64,000 bases of DNA, from contig JAWPGT010000009.1 of assembly GCA_034638255.1 (NCBI GenBank), forward strand, positions 868,001 through 932,000. The letters run 5' to 3'. The position numbers and the translations under genes are program-made. The notes beneath the pieces were generated by a model, which was not told the DNA's origin, made no database searches, and saw only the letters and a list, made by a program, of their open reading frames with translations. Positions 51,226-63,426 of this stretch are shown in pieces. Origin of the DNA: Coprinus comatus. Taxonomy: Eukaryota > Basidiomycota > Agaricomycetes > Agaricales > Agaricaceae. How positions within the stretch are numbered: the first letter of the stretch is position 1; each line of letters starts with the position of its first letter.

Positions 51226-52271
51226 TTTTTTGAGAAATCAGAATCTTCCTTGGAGTTTATGACGTTACTTCTTACTCCTACCTACTCCTACCTACTGTTT
51301 TACTACCACTCCTACTATCACTGTACTACTTGATACGTATTGTTATTTGTTACTACTAGGAGTAAGGGGCACCGAAGGTCAGAATTGTAGGTTAAGTATC
51401 CAGGATCTGTGTTTGGAGTTTCTTCTAGGTAAGTAATAAGTAGTACCCCCGGAACAGCCACAATATTGTTAGATTTACAAAGTTCTTCGATGTGTAATAC
51501 CGCTAAAGTATTCTATACTTATCAAGTGGAGTGCTTCGAGTCAATGAAGGAAATGGAAGTTATCAACTTATCATTGTGTTCAAGAAATCGGAGTGAATGT
51601 TCAACGGGTAGTCTCGATTATGATTTTTTTTTAATATACTGTATGTTCAAACGTTCGTCATGATCAATGAATAGATTTCGCTTCCAAGATCCAAACTGTG
51701 TTATAAGCAAAACTGAAGCGCTCCAAAAGTTTTTTTTTCCAATTAGAATATGTGAAAAGGATGATAGTAGATACCGTATACATGCTTTTGCTTTGCTTTA
51801 CACTTATCACTGGTATAGGAATACAAACTTTTAACTTTTCTCTATCTCTCTCCAATGATGCCACAATGATAACAAATGACATAATGACATAGTTATATAG
51901 TTGATCTATTGTAACTTAGAATTTACTTTTACTTTCAGCTGAGTTTCCACATTCATACCTATGACTCAGGCGTTCGACTATCTGGATGATTCAATTTACC
52001 CTACTTTTATCGCTAAATCTATCATTATATTAAACATATTCCTTGAATTATAAGATCAACACATGTGTGAACATACATTGAGTGAGTATGGAAAACTTGG
52101 AAGGATCACGATAAGGATTATTTGGATTATCCAGCCCAATAATTGGAATTATCGATTCCTTTGAATATAAGGGCAGATCCAATCTATCGGCCCTCGAATT
52201 CAACGGAATCAAATCGAAAAGGCCGCTTCAATCGTTGAATCCAGTGCAACTTGAAAAAAAAAAAAGAAGTT

Positions 52272-52289
52272 TTGTTGTTGTTGTTGTTG
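52272..52289. repeat. (TTG)6 microsatellite
   Basis: Six perfect TTG units directly after an A-rich tract. Confidence 0.85.
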
Positions 52290-52327
52290 TAAATGTTCAT
52301 TCTAATGTCGCCTCGAGGTTTGATTAT

Positions 52328-52350
52328 TACTGAATACTGAATACTGAATC
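52328..52350. repeat. (TACTGAA)3 tandem repeat
   Basis: Three 7-bp units TACTGAA in tandem, followed by TCACTTAATGAAG. Confidence 0.8.
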
Positions 52351-52479
52351 ACTTAATGAAGTGTAAGCCTGGACACAATGCTCCAATTTCAGATTAAAAT
52401 GGGGATGCTAAGAGCTTCACATATGAAATGGGTTTCATTTTATCCCATCCCATCCTATTTTATCGCCAAAGTTCCGCAA

Positions 52480-52500
52480 GAAAAAGAAAAAGAAAAAGAA
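52480..52500. repeat. (GAAAAA)3 tandem repeat
   Basis: Three 6-bp units on a purine-only stretch. Confidence 0.8.
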
Positions 52501-54294
52501 GTGAAAGTTACGAAAGAACGCAAAACACGGCGAGAATTATATGAGTACTTATGAATGTCATCTAATTATACTTACAGCGCTTCATCAATCCCATCTCGAG
52601 TACTCTCTCAGACATAGTCTACTATAGCGACCCTTAATAGTACTAGGCAGTGCTCGGGAATCAGAAAAAAAAAAGTTCATTTTCATGCATGCGCGCACGT
52701 CTGGGGGTTACATGATCATCATATATTGATTATCGACATTTGTCTCTGATCATAAACAATTGCTTAGTACTTACCGAATACCGAATACCAAGGATCTTCA
52801 AGAGAACCAAGGATTCCAAAGTGTCGATTAGTAGTATTTAGTTATAACCGATGAACTAGGATTCGCATTCGAGAGTAACGGTAGAGCATACTTGAGTACT
52901 GAGTGATGGCCCGGGCGGTTGATCTCGGAATCGGGAGTCGGGAATCGGGATCGGGGATAAATGACAATCCTTTTTCCCTTAATACTCCTTTTACTTCCTA
53001 TGAAGTAAGTAGACCCATTCTAAATTTCCTAATTTACAGTTGTAGGGTGCAGCAGGGTACATGGTGTTTGGTATCAGTCTGGTACGGTATATAGTTATAC
53101 TTAACAATCAATTATCTATGTATATGAATGACCTGAAAGTTCCCCCCTTCCCACCCACCACTCAAACGCCTCTCTCCATCTCTCTCCACCTCAAACCGAC
53201 TCTCACACACTCTTACCAGAAAAAACTCTCGAGCCTCGACAATCATCCCCCTGTTTTAAGGTTAAAGTGGTGTACCCGTACCTTTCGGCTATGTGATGTA
53301 TAAAAATAATACGTACTAAATTTTGATGGATTTGCACAGCCACGAACGGGGTGGTGGGGCGGGACAGACTCGGGAGGCGTCGATGGGGGTTGTTTTTTTT
53401 TTGTCCGTTTTGGATAAGTTTGGAGCGATTTGCGATGCGGTTTGTGATCTGTGATCTACGGCTTGTGAGTGAGTCTTTTTTTTCAATGAATGGTTAGTGA
53501 GGTGGTGAGGTATATGGCTGTGTATATAGCCTGAAAGATGTAGTTAGTAATTATGGCGCGATAATGTGACATATGTATATGTTATGCACTTGAATGGATG
53601 TTTTTGTTTGATGTATGAATTGAAAGGTCTCTCCAAGGTAAAGATTGTTAAGCTCGGAGTGAGTCAGGGTACCCCGGTTTTTTTTCATTGATAATGGATA
53701 TACTTGGTTATACGGATGATTCGGTACGAGATATTTTGGAGACGGGAATGGGATGATGAAGGGGATTACGGGATGGTTTGATAATCATAGGTGTCAGATC
53801 ATGGATGGAGGAGAGAAAATGAGGCTACTAAAAGGTAATGATTTTCCGAAGGGAATGTATGATGTATTAGAAAGGTGTCTAGAACTTGAATTTGATTTTT
53901 TTTTGGGGTGGAGAAAGTTGATGATGCAGTGAGGTACTAAATATGTCGAGTGGGAGTGTCCAATTGATCAAAACAAAAGGCCTAGGCTTCCGGTTACTTT
54001 CTCGCATGAGAATTTTGTGAATGTGTGGGTGTTGGATTGGTACTACTATTTCTTAGTATTAAAGTATTGGTGTGTGAGAGATAAGAAATTTGAACGTTCG
54101 AAGAGGGCTGAGTCAAAGCGTACGGGAAGGTGGCCAAGGCGCCGAGTCGGGGGTGAGAAGATGGGCCGGGTTGGAGCTTGGTGACCGGGGTCCTATGAGA
54201 TCTGAGATGATAGTGGCGATAAGGAGCGAGATCTGGATCGGGAGAGGACAATATAACTCGAAACTCCTTTTTTCTTGTTTGTTCGTCGTGAGCC

Positions 54295-57200
54295 ATGCCC
54301 TACACTCCGCCCGCCCAGACTGTTGCGCTGCCCGTGCACTCTACAGGGCGACCTGGACACCGTCGCTCATACACTGCAGAATCTCCAGGGGCATTTGCTC
54401 CATTGGGGGGCCTTCCGAGGCGGCGGTCCAAGACAGTCTTCCACCTCAGCCACGACGACGACGAAGAGAGTGGGGATGAGGACGACGTGCTTCGGAGTAT
54501 GCCTCCGATTAAACTGAAGCAGACCAGCTCGTTCAACGTTCCCTTCCCCCGAACATCTCCGACGCTGCTCTCCCCGACTGCTCTGCCTCCCACCCGTCCA
54601 AACGTCGTTCGCACCGCGTCTCAGCCCATCATCCTCTCCACCGGAAAACCTCTCAAGTCGTCCCTCAAAGCCTCTACCTCATCCCCTCACATTCCTGTCT
54701 CTGACCAGGCCACCTTTTCCCACGGACACGCCAGGGCACGCTCAGCCCCTTCAACCCCCTTCCTCGATCCTCCAGTCCACAAAAATGTCCATTTCCCTAC
54801 AAACGACCTCGCTACTGTCCGCATCTTCAACCGCTCGCCAAGCCAGCAAACATCTCTAGGCCTCCAGGCGAAGAAACGGAAACTGAGACTGAAGGCGAAC
54901 AGTCAACTGGAAATTCTGGCTTCATCCGCACAACTCCTGCCTCTGCCTTGCCCTTCCCTCGTTCGCCCCTTAGCCAGGACAAGTATGTCAGATACGAGGT
55001 AGACAACTCAGCCTCGTCCGGCATTCCGGCCCTCAATCTACCCTCAACCGGAAATGTGTTCCTGGAGTCTCTCACTTTCGACTACCAACCCACACACAAA
55101 ATCCCTCCTGGTCTCTCTGGCTCCTTGCTTGTTCGCAACATTGCCTATGAAAAACAGGTTGCTGTGCGTTTTACTCTCGACGACTGGCAAACGACGTCAG
55201 AGGTGACTGCTCGCCATCACGTATCATTACCCGTCCTACCGACGTCATTTGTCGAAAAGAAGCAACTCTCGTATCCTCATATCGCCGCTCTCCCCGCTCC
55301 TCCTCCCGCTTTCACTTCCAGTCCTCAATGGGATCGCTTCGTCTTTCACATAAAACTCGAGGACTATGCTCTCAAGCTAGCAGACAGGACCATGTATCTC
55401 GTCATTAGATTCAACGCCAATGGTCCTTCTGGTAATGTAGAGAGTTGGGATAATAATGGTGGAACAAACTATAAAATTGCTTTCCGGGAAACGGTTGTTG
55501 CTCCCACTTTGACTCCTACTGTTGGACCTAGAGAAAGGGTATTTGCTGTTTCTTCTCCACGTATGTTTTTTTTTTTTTGGTGATCCTAGAGCGTCTAATA
55601 TTTATTCATATTTTTATAGCTGCTTTTGCTCCTACCACCAAAATCTCGCCTGCCCACACAACATCTCCACAACATGCTGCCATGGTCGCTCAAACTACAA
55701 TGTTGAGATTGAAGAAGCTGAATTTGAGAAATTATGCTGCTCCGTCAACCTCAACCAGTGATGTTGCCGTTCAGGGGCGAAATTCTCGTCAATCCTCTAT
55801 GGAGATGGAGATGGAAATGGAGGGTGGTTATCCTGCTCATGTCAAGGTTGAGGAACCGAAAGAGGTGAATGAGGATGAAATGAAGACTCCTGTGATGACG
55901 AAACCCGCACCAATTGATTCGGCATCTAGTACGTGTTGATTTGATTTCTTGGTTTTGGTTTAATTTCTAATTTCACTTTCTTTTCGATTAGAAATACCAA
56001 CGATCACGACTACCTCTAGTTCTCCACCTGAATCGTCGTCGTCGAGTTCAAGTGCATCACCACCACCTACGGACACATCAGCGCATCTTTCTACAATTGT
56101 ACCTTCTTCCGCTTCGCATTTCAATAACCATCTTCCGATAAGCATTGGTGTCGGGATGCGATTCGATTCTTCAAGGCCTGAAGCATTGAGTCCATTGGGC
56201 TTGGAAATGGGAACTAGTCCACCATTCTCGATGTTGTCTCATCTAGATGTAGGTGTAGGAGGGGCGAATAAAAGAATTGGAAATGAGAATGGAATTCGTT
56301 CACCTCCGTTATCGAACTGTTCTTCTTCTTCTTCAGTTTCTTCGTTGGATACTACCGATAATTCGAATTCTTCCAGTTCCAATTCGAGTTCGAGCTCTGG
56401 TTCGAACGGTACTGCTACTGGTACTGCTACTGGTTCGGGTTCAGGATCTAGTGCTTCTCATTCGCAATCTCTTTCACCTTTCACTTCGCAACCCCACTCG
56501 CATTCACATTCACCTGTTTATTGGCCTTGGGGATTAGGGCAAGATGGAAAAGAAAGGTCGGACGAAGAAGTTAAGATGGTATTGAAAGGGATTAGAGAGA
56601 AGAGTACTAGTTCACCTGTTAGGAAGGTTTCACCTACCTTTGGTGTTGGCGACGGGAGAGTGAGTCCTGTTAAAAGTGTTGCTGGAAGGACTAGTCCATT
56701 AAAGGAACAACTGCAACCAAGCATAGTGGGTGTTCATGAAAATGAGGGTTCAGGTTCGGGTTCGAATGTGGTTAGTCCACAGCCTCGAATGCCGAATTGG
56801 TCGAAAGTTGGGAGTGGTTGGAATAAGAATTTGAACGGGAATGGTGTACAGAAGGAGAAATTAACTACAACCGTGCCTTCTCCTATTCCTTCTGCTGATT
56901 TTTCAGCGTCGAAATCTTCATCCCCTTCGTTATCTCTGGCTTCTTCGGATTCGACGCCGACTTCCACACCAAAACCAACGACTGCGAAATTTCTGACATC
57001 GTCAACACCAACGCCAACGCTAACGACGACAACGACAACGCTAACGACATCGACATCGACACCTACACCTACAGTTAAACCAAAGCTATCAACTACAACT
57101 ACGATGCCTTCTTCATTTACCTCTGGTCTTGCTACCCCACCTTATTCACCTACTACTACTACTTTCGCTCTTTCATCTTCTTCAACTTCATCTTCTGTAT

Positions 57201-57667
57201 TTTCCCCTCCTACTTCTAACACTTTACCTACGGCGTCATCACCCTCTTCCTCTTCGTCGTCAAGTTCCAAGGTTAACGGCAATTCGAAGACAAAACCATT
57301 TACTGGCACATCATCGCCAACACGTTCATCCCCATCCATTTCTCCACCACCTCAATCATTATTAACGATATCACCCTCTCGATCACCAATCCCAGTACCA
57401 GTGCCAGGATCAAACCATGGAGACTCCGTATATCAAGCATTTGTTAAACAATGGTGTTTTGCCCAAGGACCTGGTCCTATTACTTCTAGTTCACCTATGG
57501 GTTCTGCGACACTTGGTGGATTGGGTAGATTTGGTGTTGTTGGAAATGGGAATGGAAGTGGTTCTAATGGTGTTGGTAATGGTAATGTCGGGACGAATGG
57601 AAACGCGAATGGCACACCAGGCAAAGAAGGCGGTGTTGGACCGGGTGTTGGGCCGTTGGTTGCTTGA
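54295..57667 (+). CDS. CBM21 glycogen-targeting regulatory subunit of protein phosphatase 1 (Gac1-like)
   Basis: Recruits PP1 catalytic subunit to glycogen. Exons are 54295-55560, 55620-55928 and 55992-57667, about 1,080 aa. Order: a disordered leader, the PP1-docking RVxF-type motif (KNVHFP), VRIFNRS, then a CBM21 domain from about VFLESLTFDYQ to ETVVAPTLTP with the diagnostic VRNIAYEKQVAVRFTLDDW and WDNNGGTNYKI. A very long Ser/Thr/Asn/Gly-rich tail follows, with islands YWPWGLGQ and SVYQAFVKQWCFAQGPGP. The first exon is one base short at about 54834-54837 (CGCTCGCCAAG): conserved text shifts from RIFNRS to AKPANISRPPGEE. Restoring one base joins all three exons in phase. In a conserved regulator a read error is the likelier cause. 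Confidence 0.85.
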
Positions 57668-58468
57668 TTTCTTTTTCTTTTGTCATGCGATGCGATGTGG
57701 TGTTTTTTCTCTCTCGTGTGAGTTGGGTTTGTTATTTGTTTGTTGCTTGGAAGGATTAGTGAAGATGTGAAAGAAGAAATGATGGATTCCCTTTTTTTTG
57801 ATTTTAACTTTATTCATTTTTTTCTCCCTTTGATTTCTTTCTCCTCGTCTTTTCTTTTTTTGCTCTCGCTTTTCTTTTCATTTCTTGTATCATAAAAAAC
57901 TTGGTTTCTTTTTTTGTCTCTGCTCGTCTCTCGGACCTTTTTTCTTTATCTTTCTGGTTACGTTTTCAAACATCCTCGGTACGGATTGATATTCCGCCTC
58001 TACCCTATAAAAGCCTTTTACTTTTTCTGTAACACTCAAAAGGAAGATAAAAAGAAGCTTTTTAAACACTTCTATTCTCCCCCTCCTCCTCTCCTCCCAC
58101 GCACACACCTCTACTTCCAATTTCATTCCGGTTATGGATGGTTTTTGCATATGTGATTGAAATTGCACGCATTCCGCTTTTTTTTCTTTATCGACTTCGA
58201 TATAGAGATTTGTTTCTCTACGTCGTCCCCAAAAAATATCTCTTACGAGTTCTCTCTATTTCTATCTAGTCTCTGGTCTTTCCTTTTGTTACGATAACGA
58301 CGTCTCATTCTCACTACATACTACATATCTACATATCTACACACTACATGCACATCGTCTACATTGTCTACCCTTTTTTTTGATAGCTGCTTAACACATA
58401 CATACATACACGATTTGCATTTTTTTTTTACGATTTTTTTATATGCATACATGACTTGATTTGACATG

Positions 58469-58497
58469 GTTTTTGGTTTTGGTTTTGGTTTTGGTTT
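58469..58497. repeat. (GGTTTT)n tandem repeat
   Basis: About four and a half GGTTTT units; resembles telomere-like G/T text but is internal and short. Confidence 0.8.
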
Positions 58498-59083
58498 AGA
58501 TTATTTAGATACTTGGTTGAATACACTCGATTTTTTCGTTTTGAATGTGAATGAAGAAAGTGAAGTTTGTTGTTGGGTTGAGATTGATTGAGATTGAGAT
58601 AATCAAGAAATTTTAAAAGTCTCATTTTCCTATAACAAAAAAACAAAAGTCTCACACGGAGAGATGATCGTTTCGGGAGCGGGGGGGTCTTTGTTGTCTC
58701 GTATAGTAACTAGTTAGTAACTACCGTGTTTCAGAAATCAGAAAAAATGTCTCACTACCACTTGTACCAGGTTTACCAATGTAGTGACCGGTCACTAGCA
58801 CCTTAGTATAAGTTACTGTGATATTCTTGATGCATGATATCGATGTGGTTTTCGTTTCAATTTATGGTAGGATTAGAATACGATATACATTAAAGACAGA
58901 CTTCGCATGCCAAGCGCTTATGCTCCCAAAACAAAAAATAGAATAAGACACACACATACACATACATGATCCATGAACTAGGTTGTGGATGCAGGCGAGG
59001 TGATCACTATAATAAGGTGATATACGAGTTTTTGGGACCTCTTTTTTTTTTTTTTAAATGAACCCTCGACTTGTATCATATTC

Positions 59084-59102
59084 ATGTCAATGTCAATGTC
59101 AA
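59084..59102. repeat. (ATGTCA)3 tandem repeat
   Basis: Three 6-bp units after a T-run. Confidence 0.75.
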
Positions 59103-61284
59103 TATATTGATTGATACATGATATGTCAGTAATCTCACATAATATCTCTTTTTAGTTAAGATTCAGAACCCTCTCTCTCTCTACATAAAATCTATATATG
59201 TAGAAACTTCTTGTCTGTGCTAGTGAGTTGAGTTATATTTGCATTTTTTTCTTGTGATCTCGCGAATTCTAGGTTTTTGTCTTGTGACCACTCTACAGGG
59301 TTCTTATCTGGTTCCGATTCCAGGTGGCAGGATCAGAGGGTCTTAAGTTTATATATATATAAGTATGTATGGGGGATGTCGTTGATATTGTCCGAAGTTT
59401 CACTTATATCGTAGATACGAATCATATCAGTATAGGCTACAATAGTTCGAACGACTCCAAATCGTTTGTGATACCCAGAGCATTTATTTATTGTAATTTT
59501 GGAGTATTGTGCGTTCCTTGAAGATGTGTATTAACTTCTCTAACTAGTGATGAGTCCTTGATTTCCCAACAAGCTTATGTCCGGATGTTTGACATATGAG
59601 TAACTGCTATCACTGATTTACTAGGTGTAGTAGGTATCAGCTGAGGCATCATTTAACTGAATGTCAAAAGAAGGAATCGTCAACTTTAATACGTTGTACC
59701 ATGTGCGATTTATCAAGGGTTAGTGAGTGTAGCTATATGCTTGAATAAGTATCAGATTGATGAGGGGAATGCACTTTCATTTAACAATGAATGTCTTTAT
59801 AAAGAAGGAATCGTCAACAACATTTTAATACGTTTACCATTTGTAGTAAATATCTCCGATATAGGGGGGATTCGTTTAGCTGGAAACAAATTTTATCGAA
59901 AAAAGAGTAAGATTTGAGAGTACCAAAGACGCTTAGCACACTAAATAGTACGCTAAAAAGATTTTGTGTATCGAAAGTGCTTGCTTAATATAGTTTATAT
60001 GATCGTGATACTAGTGATGTAACATACCCACAAGGTCACGGTCACATGAGGGGAATGCAGTGCTGAAAATACTTTACATGATTAGTAGAGAATTAAAAGA
60101 AAAAATCACAGAATGTACAAATTTTTGTCAGATCCAACATTTGCCGCTTATATGCACATTACGTTTAGAAATAAGGCGTCGTCTACTTATGATGATCTTC
60201 TTTTAACTACACTTTTTTCTTTCGTGAAGCTTGTATTGTATGTCAAGTGGTACTTCTAACAATCCATAGAAGATATAATATTTAAATATATTTGTATATA
60301 GATAAGGATACAACTTCTACTACAAGTATATCTGAATGTACAGTATGAGGATAAGTCACAAGTACGACAACGGAGAGATAGATAGGCTAAACTTGTTCTA
60401 AACATAGGTAGGTACTCTAATTGATTGGATACTATTTTTGGGGTTCCGGCACCGTCCGTACAACTGGGAGTTTGACCAATGTGTTCTACGTCGAAAAACT
60501 CAATCGCTTGCGTTCTCATGCACTCCGTTGACATCGATGTTGAGAAGTGAAATTGAAGCAGAAGTAGATGGAAATGAATCCCATTCAACGCTGCTAGTGA
60601 GTCTTGAAAGTTTTCCCTTACTAAACACACGCATATTTATATTGTATATGTATATAGTAACCACTATGTATCGAAGCCTGGTTCTAATCTGTCAGTGCCT
60701 AGAAGTAACTTTCTGTGTGATCTGTCTAATGGAGTTCTCGAATTTTTCGGTAATGGCCGTGTTTGAATAGCACCTTTCCGTAGAGGTGGATGCAAGTTGA
60801 AGCGAAATTCGACTCGAGGGAATGGAATTCCGACGATGGGTCATATAACCTTTCATACAGTAGACTTAGAAGTACATAGGATCGGATTTCATAGACCATT
60901 ACTTATTTGAAATATTTCTACTGCAACTTCTAGCCGTCCACGCTCCCTCGCTACTACGGTATTGTAAACTCCGGAGAGAGGACACAGTATGTAGATTCCA
61001 TCTCTGTGATCCTATTGCAACTCTTTGAAGAATTTCTGACAATCAAGAGTGTACATACACTGCTCTGCGCCATGCGACCGGTTTCGTGATTGACGAGTTA
61101 GGAACTTGTCCTGGTTGCCAATTGATACACAAGAAAGATCAACCCCAGGAGTGGGGCGCGCTGTTTAAGTGGAATCTCTTTGTACAAAAAGAAGGCTCAG
61201 CATAGCTATCAAGCTGTGGGACTTGAGCGCCACACGCATTTCAATTCAATGGAGTGACATATATGGAGAGAGAAAAAATAGCGT

Positions 61285-62804
61285 GTGATACAGCATTTCC
61301 ACCCCACTCATTACGGCTCCAATCGCTGTTTTCTTCTTTTTGATTTAGAAAGAGAATGGGAAAAGAACACTGTGGCTCTGCTTGTCAAACTCTCCGAAGA
61401 CGAAGATTTTCTGATGTGCTCTCAAGCCAAGTTCTTCTCAACAACAGTAAGTGGGACACAACAGAAGGGGAAGATCGGCTATGTTGACTTTTATGTTTCG
61501 AGGGACATAATGAAGCGGTGGAACAACTATTGTTAACATATTTCGTGATTATTGTAGAGAAGATAGCTTGAAAGGGGCTTAAGGAATGAAATCGACGATC
61601 GAATGTCGGACTCCCGATACCCCCGGCCCAGATCTCTCTGACCATTTGTATGGATAGATGGCCGACATAATTGACGGACCTCGATGGCTGATACATGTAT
61701 GCATCGAAAATATTCGATCAATCAAATCGGTTGAAATAAATTTTACTACTTTCGGACAAAAGCTTGGAAATCATAAGTGGGATTCTGCAATAGGAAGGTC
61801 TGGCAAACACCAACAAGATCGCGTACATATAATATCATAATGTATAGGGGTACCTCTATGGTCATAATTCTTTTTTGTAATAATGCATGGTATATCCTTC
61901 TCAGCTGATCTTTGGGTTTGGAAATGCGAACCGAATAATGAAAGCTAGAATAACAAATGGGGGAGTAGTATCTTTTAGATGGATCAATCAGTGCCAAGCG
62001 ATGTCTATTTCAAACATGGGCGGAAGTTTCTTTTGGTGTTTTCTCCAAGTGGAAATGAACATACTCAAACTCCCGCAGGATCCAGCTCAACACTCAATGC
62101 TCAAGCCCATACTTGATGGTTGTAGCGTGTGGTGGGACCAGGGGCCATGGATGGAAATTTAAATAAGTTAATAAGTTGCTACTGCTATAGTTCGAAGAAG
62201 TGATTGTGTCATCATGCAATCATACAACTAACAGCAGTATACAATTTGAACAATATTCAAACACTGACTTGTAGACGAAGAAAACTAAGGCGTAGCGCCC
62301 AAAATCTATGATGTCTACTGGGTTCTAATGAAGTCAACAGTACAATTAATTTTTTTCTTGATGCCAGGCAGTATCATCCATTGAATGATCCATGGGAGAT
62401 GTCCCTCTTTCATTATGACGCCTTACACAGATTTCAAGATACAAAAGGAGGCTGTTCAAGAGTGAAGAGTGTTCGTCAACCGAATTTCGACCCACACACT
62501 GTGTTATTTGACTTTTTTGGCCCCCATAAATATTTTCAAAAAAACAATTCAGACATCTCCCTCTTCTATCCCAGCTTATTTGCGACGTGAAGTTTGAGGA
62601 CTTCGTTGTTTTCTTTATAATAAAACCAGTGATGAGGGACAAGGTTATGTATTCGTCGATGTGAAACCCGCTTGGTAAAGTAACAAAGGTAAATCATCAG
62701 AGTATGTAGGTCTCAATGGAGAGATGTCGTCGGAATTCTGTCGGAATATAAAATGGGAGCTTCAAAAAATATAGCTCTCCCGTTATGATACTTGCTTACA
62801 CAAC
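61285..62804. other. Unassigned stretch upstream of DUF6535-type relic
   Basis: Plus-strand frames at 61285-61536 and 62381-62590 may be remains of the same gene, but I cannot align them to the 41 kb pseudogene. Nothing else seen. Confidence 0.35.
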
Positions 62805-62816
62805 TTGGCGTTGAAA

Positions 62817-63363
62817 GAATTCATCCCTCACACTCTGTTGCAATCAGGAAAATTCGCTTGGAGGCATTTTCATATATGTGAGAACATCCTTGGGCCGCAG
62901 ATGCTGCGGCCCAAGGATCTTTACAAAATCCTACATGTGAAGACATCTAGCGATCTTATAGGTACAGAAAAGTTCAATAATCCACTATGTCTCTAACTAA
63001 CCCTTTTTTCACGTAGATCTCTTAAATTCCATCAGGAATGCGATGGCAAATCCAGGAAGTACACAGATAACTGGAAGTGCCTGTAGTGCTGCTGCCCGCC
63101 ATGTATTCCGTCATGATCAATGGAAATGGGTTACAATACTAATGTATGTACTGTACGTAATGAAAACCATCTTTCGATTCCACTGGCGCCAAAGTCTGAT
63201 GGTGCACGTCTTACCCCTGCAACATGATTTATTATTTGCATTGGGATATGACATTAACCACTGCCCAGCCCAACTCGAACTATTCTACCGTTACATGGTT
63301 ACCATTTCCAGAGATGTGAAGAGAACGTCCGAGGTTAGTATAATTAAAATGTCCTCCATGTGA
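62817..63363 (+). pseudogene. Relic of a second DUF6535-type membrane-protein gene
   Basis: Aligns with the C-terminal half of the pseudogene at 39.9-42.6 kb on the other strand. LRPKDLYKILHVKTSSDLI matches LKSSDIYNILRVESTNLL. The following intron keeps the same start (GTACAGAAA) and position, and LLNSIRNAMA plus GSACSAAARHVFRHDQWKW match LLNSISNAIV and GSAAGIAASHVLPHNQWRW. After that the copy breaks off and diverges. The first exon contains a perfect hairpin where the paralogue has no sequence. There are no membrane-helix exons upstream, so this is a fragment. Confidence 0.55.
62886..62918. repeat. Perfect inverted repeat, 15-bp arms, 3-nt loop
   Basis: Arm ATCCTTGGGCCGCAG, loop ATG, arm CTGCGGCCCAAGGAT. 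GC-rich against AT-rich flanks. Lies inside the DUF6535-type relic at a point where the paralogue lacks these bases. Confidence 0.9.
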
Positions 63364-63426
63364 TATGATTTGTGGTCTGTCTATTGAGTAGTAATGGTAA
63401 TAATAATTTCCAGTTAGACTTCGTTC

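Larger units (their letters stand above)
57668..61284. other. Gene-poor 3.6-kb stretch after the PP1 regulator
   Basis: The first 600 bases are T-rich with CT runs, typical of a fungal 3' untranslated region. The remainder has only short conflicting frames and simple repeats. No gene supported. Confidence 0.45.

Noticed and set aside
58469..58497. GGTTTT repeat as a telomere
   Set aside because: Only a few units, internal, and the unit is not the fungal TTAGGG.
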